Shown piece after piece: positions 6,390 to 13,189 of a DNA stretch of 18,589 nt. The position numbers and the translations under genes were made by a program. The notes under the pieces were generated by a model, which saw nothing but the letters and a program-made list of their open reading frames with translations, was not told where the DNA came from and ran no database searches. The DNA is from Treponema sp. (GTDB lineage: Bacteria; Spirochaetota; Spirochaetia; Treponematales; Breznakiellaceae), in NCBI GenBank assembly GCA_031283905.1, contig JAITAW010000007.1, positions 1-18,589 of the forward strand, given 5' to 3'. Position 1 is the stretch's first letter. The number at the start of each line of letters is the position of its first letter.

Positions 6390-9300
6390 ATGCATAAAAA
6401 TGTTATGGGAAACATTCACAAAGTTCTGGTCTTGGGGTCCGGCGGCTTAAAAATAGGGCAAGCCGGCGAATTCGACTACTCGGGCTCGCAGGCGCTCAAG
6501 GCGCTGCGGGAAGAAGGCGTCAAAACGGTTCTCATCAACCCGAACATCGCCACCATACAAACCAGCGAAGGCATGGCCGACGCCACGTATTTTCTGCCCG
6601 TTACCCCGGAATATGCGCGCCAGGTTATTGAGAAAGAAAAACCGGATGGACTGCTCCTCGCCTTCGGCGGACAAACCGCGCTGAACTGCGGTGTGGCGTT
6701 GAACCGCGAAGGAATCCTCTACAAATACGGGGTGAAGACGCTCGGTACGCAAATAAAAACCATCGAGGACACCGAAGACCGTGAACGCTTTGTGAAACGT
6801 CTTGCTGAAATCGGCGCAAAGACGCCCCACAGCATCGCGGTTACCGATACGGAAGAGGCGGTTGAAGCCGCAAACGAGATAGGCTTTCCGGTTATGACGC
6901 GCGCCGCCTACGCGCTTGGCGGCGCCGGTTCGGGCATCTGCAAAAATGAAGCGGACATCCGTAAACGTTGCGACAAGGCGTTTTCCTCCGCGCCGCAAGT
7001 GCTTGTGGAAGAATGGCTCGGCGGCTGGAAAGAAGTCGAATACGAGGTGGTGCGAGACAGGTTCGACAATTGCATCACGGTGTGCAACATGGAAAACCTC
7101 GATCCTCTGGGCATACACACGGGCGAGAGCATCGTTGTCGCCCCGTCCCAGACCCTCACCGACAGCGAATACCACAAACTGCGCCGCATCGCCATTGATG
7201 TGATTCGGCATTTAGGCGTTGTAGGCGAATGCAACATCCAATACGCCCTCGATCCCGCTTCCGAAGATTACCGTATTATAGAAGTAAACGCGCGGCTCTC
7301 CCGCTCGTCGGCCCTCGCGTCAAAAGCCACGGGCTATCCGCTCGCCTTTGTCGCCGCGAAGCTCGCGCTCGGTTACTCTTTGGTCGACATTGAAAACCGC
7401 ATCACCCGCGTTACCAAATCTTGTTTTGAGCCGAGTTTGGACTATTGCGTGGTGAAAGTCCCGCGCTGGGATCTTGCCAAGTTCAAAAATGTGGAGAACC
7501 GCATCGGATCGGAAATGAAAAGCGTCGGCGAAGTCATGTCCATAGGCCGCGCCTTTGAAGAAGCTCTCCAAAAGGCGCTTCGTATGACCGGTACCGCCGC
7601 GCCGGGGCTTTCCGGCGATGACAACTTGTGCGGCGCCGGGTTCACTCCGGTGAAAATCAGAGACCTTCTCGCGCGCCCCACGGATCGCCGCATCTTCGTC
7701 ATCTACCGCGCCCTTCAGGAAGGCTGGACGGTCGACAAAATCCACCGGCTTACCCGCATAGACAAGTGGTTTCTGTATAAAATACAGAACGTGTTTGAAT
7801 GCGAACGGAAATTAAAGGGCGGGGAAAAAAGAGATTCTCCTGACGCTTCGCCGCGGCAAAACGCGGACTGCCCTCCAGCGCTTCTTCTCCGCGCAAAACA
7901 ACTCGGCTTCTCGGATGCCCGTATCGGGCAACTCATAGGAGCGTCCGAGTCCGGCGTCCGCGCGCTCAGAGAAGCGTACGGCGTGCGTCCGGCGGTCAAG
8001 CAGATCGATACGCTTGCCGCCGAATACCCGGCGAAGACCAACTATCTCTACCTCACCTATGCGGGCGGCGGCGGCGTTGACGATGTACAGCCGTCCGGAC
8101 GGGGCGTGATGGTTCTCGGTTCCGGCGCGTACCGCATCGGGAGCAGCGTTGAATTCGACTGGTGCTGCGTAAACGCGGTGGACACGGCGAGGAAACTGGG
8201 GCGCTACTCCATCATGGTCAATTGCAATCCGGAAACCGTGTCCACAGACTACGACATGTGCGACCGGCTCTACTTCGAGGAACTCACCCTTGAGCGGGTG
8301 CTGGATATCTACGAACGCGAACGCCCGGACGGGGTGATCCTATCTATGGGCGGACAGATACCCAACAACTTGGCTCTTGATCTCTATAACGCGGGCGTGG
8401 TGATATACGGCACCACGCCTCAATCCATAGATAAAGCCGAAGACCGCAACAAGTTTTCCGCGCTGCTCGATGCGCTCGGCATTGAGCAGCCCGAATGGAA
8501 AGAGTTGACGGATCTGGCTTCCGCCAAGCATTTCGCGGCGGCGGTCCGCTACCCGGTGCTGATCCGTCCCAGTTACGTGCTGTCCGGCGCGGCGATGAAC
8601 GTTGCGTGGGACGATGCGAGCCTTGAAAAATTCCTCGGCATGGCTACGGACGTGTCCGCCGAACATCCGGTGGTCATCTCGAAATTCGTGGAAAACTCCA
8701 AGGAGATTGAGATAGACGCGGTGGCTAAACATGGAGAAATACTCTTTCACGCCATCACCGAACATATTGAAAACGCGGGCGTTAATTCGGGCGACGCCAC
8801 AGTGGTGCTGCCCGCCCAGCGGCTCTACATCGAAACGATCCGCAAGATACGGAAGATCAGTTCCCTGATCGCCCGCAAGTTGAATATCACCGGACCCTTC
8901 AACATCCAGTTCCTTGCCCAGCGCAACCGCGTACGGGTCATCGAATGCAACCTTCGGGCAAGCCGGAGTTTCCCGTTCTGTTCCAAGGTCTGCCGCGTGA
9001 ACATGATCGAACTGGCCGTACGCGCCATGCTGGAAGAACCCATAACACAAGCCATCCCCTCCTCCCTCGATCTTGAATGGGTGGGCGTAAAAGCCGCCCA
9101 GTTCAGCTTCTCCCGCCTGCACGGGGCGGATCCCGTTTCCGGCGTGGAAATGGCAAGTACCGGCGAAGTCGGCTGCATAGGCGAAGACCTGCACGACGCC
9201 TTCCTCAAGGCGCTGCTTTCCGTGGGCTATCGTCTTCCCAAAAAACGGATGCTCCTTTCAACGGGTCCTATGGAAGCCAAGCTGGACTTTCTTGATTCCG

Positions 9301-9644
9301 CCAAAAAACTCATTGAGATGGGCTACGAACTCTACGCCTCTCGCGGCACCGCGAAATTCCTCAACAGCAACGGCGCGCCGGCCGCAAGCCTTCACTGGCC
9401 CCTTGAGTCCAAAGAGCCGAACATCGCGGACTATATCCGCAGCCGTAAAATCGACATGATCATCAATATTCCCAAAAGCAATCAGGAAACCGAATTGAAG
9501 AACGATTATATCATCAGGCGCATGGCCGTTGATTTCGACATACCGCTTTTCACCAACATCAAGGCGGCGCGGGAATTCGTAGACGCGCTCGCGTACAAAA
9601 AGGCGAAGGGTCTTGAGATAAAGGCGTGGGAAGAGTACGTGTAG
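6390..9644 (+). CDS. carB: carbamoyl-phosphate synthase large subunit (Bacteroidetes/eukaryote-like type)
   Basis: Makes carbamoyl phosphate from bicarbonate, ammonia channelled from the glutaminase subunit, and two ATP, for pyrimidine and arginine synthesis. The 1084 residues show the full layout. The N-terminal synthetase (to about 400) has LGSGGLKIGQAGEFDYSGSQA, GGQTALNCGV and EVNARLSRSSALASK, with the metal-binding Glu near 297. A middle oligomerisation domain follows, including IDKWFL and AAEYPAKTNYLY. The second synthetase has LGSGAYRIGSSVEFDWC, NPETVSTDYD and IECNLRASRSFPF near 852. The C-terminal MGS-like domain starts near 950. Phrases such as MASTGEVGCIGEDLHDAFLKA are those of CAD/CPS1-like and Bacteroidetes enzymes. 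I take ATG 6390; a TTG at 6351 falls in the promoter and ATG 6405 is possible. No carA is adjacent. Confidence 0.95.
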   Translation: MHKNVMGNIHKVLVLGSGGLKIGQAGEFDYSGSQALKALREEGVKTVLINPNIATIQTSEGMADATYFLPVTPEYARQVIEKEKPDGLLLAFGGQTALNCGVALNREGILYKYGVKTLGTQIKTIEDTEDRERFVKRLAEIGAKTPHSIAVTDTEEAVEAANEIGFPVMTRAAYALGGAGSGICKNEADIRKRCDKAFSSAPQVLVEEWLGGWKEVEYEVVRDRFDNCITVCNMENLDPLGIHTGESIVVAPSQTLTDSEYHKLRRIAIDVIRHLGVVGECNIQYALDPASEDYRIIEVNARLSRSSALASKATGYPLAFVAAKLALGYSLVDIENRITRVTKSCFEPSLDYCVVKVPRWDLAKFKNVENRIGSEMKSVGEVMSIGRAFEEALQKALRMTGTAAPGLSGDDNLCGAGFTPVKIRDLLARPTDRRIFVIYRALQEGWTVDKIHRLTRIDKWFLYKIQNVFECERKLKGGEKRDSPDASPRQNADCPPALLLRAKQLGFSDARIGQLIGASESGVRALREAYGVRPAVKQIDTLAAEYPAKTNYLYLTYAGGGGVDDVQPSGRGVMVLGSGAYRIGSSVEFDWCCVNAVDTARKLGRYSIMVNCNPETVSTDYDMCDRLYFEELTLERVLDIYERERPDGVILSMGGQIPNNLALDLYNAGVVIYGTTPQSIDKAEDRNKFSALLDALGIEQPEWKELTDLASAKHFAAAVRYPVLIRPSYVLSGAAMNVAWDDASLEKFLGMATDVSAEHPVVISKFVENSKEIEIDAVAKHGEILFHAITEHIENAGVNSGDATVVLPAQRLYIETIRKIRKISSLIARKLNITGPFNIQFLAQRNRVRVIECNLRASRSFPFCSKVCRVNMIELAVRAMLEEPITQAIPSSLDLEWVGVKAAQFSFSRLHGADPVSGVEMASTGEVGCIGEDLHDAFLKALLSVGYRLPKKRMLLSTGPMEAKLDFLDSAKKLIEMGYELYASRGTAKFLNSNGAPAASLHWPLESKEPNIADYIRSRKIDMIINIPKSNQETELKNDYIIRRMAVDFDIPLFTNIKAAREFVDALAYKKAKGLEIKAWEEYV

Positions 9645-9645
9645 G

Positions 9646-9679
9646 CCGGCCGTAACGCCGGATGAGCGGGTTCGCCCGC
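9646..9679. terminator. two GC hairpins between convergent carB and lipoprotein genes
   Basis: Right after the carB stop are CCGGC(9646-9650)/GCCGG(9657-9661) and GCGGG(9666-9670)-TTCG-CCCGC(9675-9679). The second has a UUCG-type tetraloop, which is very stable. There is no T-run, so intrinsic termination is uncertain. Their position in the 53-bp convergent gap suggests a bidirectional transcript 3'-end structure. Confidence 0.4.
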
Positions 9680-9697
9680 GCCCGCCGCGATTCGGGG

Positions 9698-10345
9698 CTA
9701 ATTCACCGGCTGCGCGTCCGTAAGCGCCGAAGTGGCGTACAGTTGATCTTCCGCCCACAACGCTACGGACTTGACAGCGGCGTTGAATTTCAGGTCCGCT
9801 ATGGCTCCCCGCAGAGCGGACGCCTGTATGGTCTGAACGTAATCGCCCTGCTCGTTGTAGGCGATGAAATAGTTCGCCGGATATTTTGAATCAATGACAT
9901 AGGTTCCGTCCGCGATGACCAGAGAAGGAAACGGAAAGCGCGGCTCTACCGGGGGATCGAAGGAGACGCTGCGCACGGCCTCTTCTCCGGCTTTATTTAC
10001 CAGTACCGCGCGGTACAGTCCGCGGGGCAGCGGCTCTTCATCGATCATGGCAATACCCCTGCTTCCCAGCCACAGTTTTCCGTCCTGCTGAAGCGCTATC
10101 CAATCCCGTTCTGAAAGACGCCAGCGCAACCCTTCGCGATCATGGCGCACGTAGAGTTCGTCAAGGTTTTCTATTCCGTCTTCATCGGACGCAAGAATAA
10201 AAAAAGAAAGCCGCTCTTTTACAACGCCGTTTTCCCGCGCATATACAAGCCGCGTAACGGCGTACGATATCTCCGGTTCGGTGCGGTTGCAAGCGGCGAG
10301 AAACAACAGCGGAAATACCGAATAAAGAAGAAATTTGTCTTTCAT
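9698..10345 (-). CDS. small predicted lipoprotein, function unknown
   Basis: A 215-residue protein with a lipoprotein signal: MKDK, a hydrophobic stretch FLLYSVFPLLFLAAC, and the lipobox cysteine at residue 19. It should be lipid-anchored on the periplasmic side. The mature part is mostly beta-like (YAVTRLVYAREN, RLSFFILASDEDGIENL, GLYRAVLVNKAGEEAVRSVSF, TYVIDSKYPANYFIAYN). This suggests one or two immunoglobulin/fibronectin-like sandwiches; I recognise no named family. The start at 10345 is chosen because it begins the signal peptide; an in-frame upstream ATG (10384) would lie in the promoter. There is no Shine-Dalgarno. It is convergent with carB and apparently monocistronic. Confidence 0.8.
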   Translation of the reverse strand: MKDKFLLYSVFPLLFLAACNRTEPEISYAVTRLVYARENGVVKERLSFFILASDEDGIENLDELYVRHDREGLRWRLSERDWIALQQDGKLWLGSRGIAMIDEEPLPRGLYRAVLVNKAGEEAVRSVSFDPPVEPRFPFPSLVIADGTYVIDSKYPANYFIAYNEQGDYVQTIQASALRGAIADLKFNAAVKSVALWAEDQLYATSALTDAQPVN

Positions 10346-10355
10346 AGATTTATAC

Positions 10356-10384
10356 AGTATAAAGACGCGCCCGCTATTTTGCAA
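10356..10384 (-). promoter_or_regulatory. promoter of the small lipoprotein gene, ATG 10 nt after the -10 box
   Basis: On the minus strand TTGCAA (10384-10379) and TATACT (10361-10356) are 17 bp apart. Ten bases separate the -10 from ATG 10345, the same geometry and the same -10 hexamer as the carB promoter, again without a ribosome site. Confidence 0.6.
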
Positions 10385-10520
10385 GTGCGGGCTTTGCCCA
10401 CGCTCGCCTATTAGGGCGCATTCACGCTCCGATCTATGCGGAGGAAGAACGCCCGTCCGAGACGGCTTATGCGGCTATGCGTTCTGTTAGTTTGCCCGGA
10501 GCGCCTTCCTTAATCCCGTA

Positions 10521-10754
10521 TTACCGGCGCAATTCGGAAACCGGCTCCGGCAATTCGGCGGATTTTTTCTTGAGGACATGCGCATCCTTATCAACCCCGA
10601 AGATCGCCTTGTTGTTGTTCAGCGTGATGCCGCTTACGTCATTCAGCAAGCGTGTTATAGCCTTGCCGGACGCCGGTTGTTGTTCCGCTGCCGGCGCGAT
10701 TGAGTTGTAAAGAGAAGGGTGTGAAAGGGCTTCACGCGAGCTGGTGAAAGGGCT
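10521..10754 (-). other. start-less ORF fragment, possible gene 3' end
   Basis: The minus strand is open for 77 codons before a TAA at 10523-10521, with no usable start. From about residue 20 it reads like protein: APAAEQQPASGKAITRLL, NDVSGITLNNNKAIFG and VDKDAHVLKKKSAELPEP. The first residues are encoded by the GTGAA...TTCAC repeats. It may be the tail of a gene whose 5' part was lost or replaced at the repeats. I recognise no family. Confidence 0.25.
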
Positions 10755-10761
10755 TCACGCG
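10721..10761. repeat. two direct 18-bp copies of a GTGAA...TTCAC palindrome
   Basis: GTGAAAGGGCTTCACGCG occurs at 10721-10738 and again, identical, at 10744-10761, a 23-bp period. Each copy is itself an inverted repeat (GTGAA / TTCAC). A further TTCAC follows at 10766-10770. It could be a tandem operator, a REP-like element or a recombination scar at the edge of the phage-like island. Confidence 0.75.
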
Positions 10762-11046
10762 GGGGTTCACACCAGTCGTTGGAACGCTTCGGCATTGTGG
10801 GCTATCAGTGAAAATAGGAATTGCAAGCCATCCAAGCAAAGCCCTGTAAGTCTTCATTACATAGGGAGTTAGCACCCCAAAAAGCCGAAAAATCCAGGGC
10901 GAAAAAAAGCGAAAAACCCACTGAAAACGCGACTGGAGGACGACTTTTGACCAGGTTCTTTAAGGGGCTTTAATACCCTTTAAATGCCGACAATCAAAAC
11001 CATTGAATCTGACGCGCCGGAATATAAATAGTAATAGGATGCATTT

Positions 11047-11199
11047 ATGTCAAAGAGCAAAGATGGGGGCATGGAGGGTTATGCGGAAAACGCGCCGACT
11101 TTTTGCGCGATTGAAGAACACGCGAAAACCCTTGAAGTGTCCGCGCCGGTTTTCGCCGCAGTCCGGCAATACAAAGGCTGGGCGGCGGGGAAAAGGTAG
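11047..11199 (+). CDS. small Mu-like phage protein
   Basis: A 50-residue ORF, ATG at 11047 with AGGA seven bases upstream and TAG at 11197-11199. The C-terminal half, LEVSAPVFAAVRQYKGWAAGK, resembles the small proteins just upstream of tail-sheath-like genes in Mu-like prophages. That resemblance is from memory. It lies 61 bp before the DUF2586-like gene on the same strand, which supports a phage tail module. Its role is unknown; it is not obviously structural. Confidence 0.5.
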   Translation: MSKSKDGGMEGYAENAPTFCAIEEHAKTLEVSAPVFAAVRQYKGWAAGKR

Positions 11200-11260
11200 A
11201 AAAGCAGGACTTTTAAAAGGCTGTAAAAGACTTTTTAGGCGCGCCTATAGGAGGTAGAAA

Positions 11261-12130
11261 ATGAGTTTACCTGATATTAAAAACACGATTAAAGACGGCG
11301 CGATGGGTGTGCAGGGCGCGGACGCGACCGGAAACTTCGCGGCAATCGGCGTCGCGTCAATTCCGTCAAACGGAATCCTGACGTTTGTTGACCCCGCCGA
11401 TGTGGAAGCGAAAATTGGTGACGGCCCCCTGCGCGACCTTATCGTAAGCGCGTTGTCAATTGCCAAAGTTACCATGAGCGCAATCGCGCTTGAGGGCGCC
11501 GTTCAGGGAGCGGCCTCCGCTGTTACGGCAGGCGCGGAAAACTCCGGTACCGGAACAGTTTCGGTAAGCGGCAATCCGCGTAACGAGTACGATGTTAAAG
11601 TAGACATTGTTTCAAGCGGCGGACTTAACGAGGCAACGTTCCGCGTTACGGTTGACGGACTGGCGGGAAAAATTATCACCGTGCCGGACGGCACCGGGCA
11701 GTATGAAATCCCGGTGACCGGCCTGACGCTTCAGTTCGTGCCCGGCGAGGGCGGTTTTAGCGAGGGCGACACGTTCTCGTTTCAGGCGACCGCTCCATCT
11801 GCGACCAACGGCGAAGTACTGGCGGCGATTGAAACGGTGCTGGATGCGAAGCTCGACATCGAGTGGATTGCTATTGCCGGTATTTCCGCTTCCCCCCTCT
11901 GGGCGGCACTTGCCGTAAAAGCGGACGGCGCGGAAGCGGTGTACCAGTATCTCTTTTTTGTAGCGGCGGCGCGGGGCAAAGGCAATACGGAAACGGTTGA
12001 CGAATATGTAAACGCGCTTACCGGAAGCGAGCGCGGCGTTACCACGTCCACCCGTTTGCAGGTTGTCGCCGGGTGGGCGGAGCATTATACCGCAACGCGC
12101 GTGGGCGTCGGCGAGGAGTGCGGCGGATGA
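11261..12130 (+). CDS. Mu-like phage DUF2586-type (tail sheath-like) protein, probably truncated
   Basis: A 289-residue protein starting at ATG 11261 after AGGAGGTAGAAA, a strong ribosome site. The N-terminal part (SLPDIKNTIKDGAMGVQG, IGVASIPSNGILTFVDPADVEAKIGDGPLRDLI) resembles the DUF2586 family of Mu-like prophages, usually placed where the contractile-tail sheath gene lies. A beta-rich insertion follows (GTGTVSVSGNPRNEYDV...FRVTVDGLAGKIITVPDG), then ATNGEVLAAIETVLDAKLDIEWIA and YQYLFF. It stops after RLQVVAGWAEHYTATR with an odd GVGEECGG tail, well short of the 370-400 residues I expect, so the C-terminus is probably lost. No other head or tail genes follow. The call is from recall, not a search. 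Confidence 0.6.
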   Translation: MSLPDIKNTIKDGAMGVQGADATGNFAAIGVASIPSNGILTFVDPADVEAKIGDGPLRDLIVSALSIAKVTMSAIALEGAVQGAASAVTAGAENSGTGTVSVSGNPRNEYDVKVDIVSSGGLNEATFRVTVDGLAGKIITVPDGTGQYEIPVTGLTLQFVPGEGGFSEGDTFSFQATAPSATNGEVLAAIETVLDAKLDIEWIAIAGISASPLWAALAVKADGAEAVYQYLFFVAAARGKGNTETVDEYVNALTGSERGVTTSTRLQVVAGWAEHYTATRVGVGEECGG

Positions 12131-12255
12131 TAACCCTGCTGTGGGTACCGGTTACCCGGCGGGAATTCTATAGGGATATGCCGAAGGCGGAGCTAATCAA
12201 GAAACTGCGGTATTACAAGTTAGATTGCACGGTATGGGAGGCGCTTGCCTCTTGA
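12127..12255 (+). CDS. small ORF coupled to the phage tail gene, function unknown
   Basis: A 42-residue ORF whose ATG overlaps the preceding stop (ATGA at 12127-12130), the usual sign of translational coupling; GAGGAG lies eight bases upstream. It reads MITLLWVPVTRREFYRDM, then a basic, probably helical segment ending WEALAS. I recognise no family. It may be a genuine small gene or a fragment joined to the truncated phage gene by deletion. Downstream there is only a short hairpin GGGCC-GAA-GGCCC (12287-12299) and then the antisense acetyltransferase. Confidence 0.4.
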   Translation: MITLLWVPVTRREFYRDMPKAELIKKLRYYKLDCTVWEALAS

Positions 12256-12286
12256 CAATAATCATAGGGGCGAACGGAACCCTGGA

Positions 12287-12299
12287 GGGCCGAAGGCCC
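12287..12299 (+). terminator. short GC hairpin after the phage-like genes
   Basis: GGGCC (12287-12291), loop GAA, GGCCC (12295-12299). The stem is only 5 bp and no T-run follows, so termination is only a possibility. It marks the border between the GC-rich phage-like block and the AT-rich acetyltransferase. Confidence 0.25.
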
Positions 12300-12353
12300 G
12301 GAACGCATACAGCCCTGTTATGCGCGGTTTGGAATGCCTTTTGCCAATAATTT

Positions 12354-12995
12354 TTATTTTACTATTTCTTTTAACTTCTTCTTTACATTTTCTATATCAT
12401 TATCATGTAATAATGGGATCAGTTTTATTATTTTTTCAATAGGTAAATCCCACCATTTCAATTTTAACATCAATCCTATTAATTCTTCATCAAACCTTTT
12501 CCTAATAATTCTTGCCGGATTTCCAGCCGCTATTGTATAGGGATCTATATCGCTTCACACTACACTTTCCATGCCAATTATTGCCCCATCCCCTATTTTT
12601 ACTCCGGGCAATATTGTGCTATTTTGTCCAAGCCAGACATCGTTTCCAATAATTGTATCTCCTTTCAGGGGAAATTTATCCAGTGATGGCACACTTTCAT
12701 TCCATTTTTCAAAAATATAAAACGGGAATGTTGAAACGCAATCCATTTGATGATTTGCGCCATTCATTATAAATTTCACACCGGATGCTATTTGACAAAA
12801 TTTTCCTATAATTAATTTGTCACCATAGAATTCATAAAAATGTGTAACGTGTTTTTCAAAATCGACATCGCTAAAATAGGTAAAATCCCCAACAATTATA
12901 TTCTTGTTTTTAATTGTTGGTTTTATATAAATTACCGTATTTATATTAGACGCTGGAAATACAACATTAGGATCGGGTAATATATTATTTTCCAC
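12354..12995 (-). pseudogene. Vat/CatB-type xenobiotic acetyltransferase with one in-frame stop
   Basis: A left-handed beta-helix (hexapeptide-repeat) acetyltransferase of the streptogramin/chloramphenicol family, which uses acetyl-CoA. The start is GTG 12995 with GGAG upstream. Residues include GKFCQIASGVKFIMNGANHQMD (catalytic His in GANH), STFPF, and then hexapeptides IIGNDVWLGQNSTILPGVKIGDGAIIGMESVV. A TGA at 12557-12555 interrupts there. The same frame continues without a shift as SDIDPYTIAAGNPARIIRKRF and a helical tail to TAA 12356-12354, for 213 codons plus the TGA, the normal family length. The gene is strikingly AT-rich beside its neighbours, suggesting acquisition. A good promoter is present, so loss may be recent, or the TGA is a sequencing error. 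Confidence 0.8.
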
Positions 12996-13013
12996 AAAAT
13001 TCTCCAGTAATAT

Positions 13014-13042
13014 ATTTTACCACATTCTTTTTAACTTGCCAA
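13014..13042 (-). promoter_or_regulatory. promoter of the acetyltransferase gene
   Basis: On the minus strand TTGGCA (13042-13037) and TAAAAT (13019-13014), each 5/6 to consensus, are exactly 17 bp apart. The start near 13007 gives a leader of about 12 nt that still contains CTGGAG before GTG 12995. Confidence 0.65.
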
Positions 13043-13189
13043 ATGTTTTATATTCATTTGACAAAATAACAATCATCCGAGTCGGCTCCGAAATCTGGCG
13101 TCTTGGAACCGCCTCTCATAATTACGTATATCGGCAAAAATCAAGCCGCCTCGTTGCGCTCTCCGCGCCTCGCTCCCGCAAGGCAAAAA

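Larger units (their letters stand above)
10346..11046. other. gene-poor segment with repeats and one ORF fragment
   Basis: No complete gene is supported in these 700 bases. They hold the lipoprotein promoter, small hairpins (GGGC-TTT-GCCC near 10389; CTCCG/CGGAG near 10427-10443) and a start-less minus-strand ORF fragment (10521-10754). Two palindromic direct repeats lie at 10721-10761. From about 10770 to 11040 I see only non-coding, A-rich sequence leading into the phage-like genes, including an imperfect TTTAAGGG...CCCTTTAAA palindrome (10959-10984). Confidence 0.6.

Noticed and set aside
8340..9194. Minus-strand ORF of 284 codons opposite carB
   Set aside because: The sense strand encodes a fully conserved CarB. 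The antisense product is His/Gly/Arg-rich with no recognisable domain.
10477..10710. Plus-strand ORF of 77 codons
   Set aside because: It has no ribosome site, low-complexity Ser/Leu content, and overlaps a more protein-like frame on the other strand.
12245..12540. Short plus-strand ORFs rich in Phe/Ile/Asn
   Set aside because: They are antisense to the AT-rich 3' half of the acetyltransferase gene.
12555..12557. TGA in the acetyltransferase as a selenocysteine or reassigned Trp codon
   Set aside because: TGA ends the metallothiol-free DUF2586-like, permease and antitoxin genes here, so it is a normal stop. The position is not catalytic in the family, and no selenocysteine-insertion hairpin is apparent.
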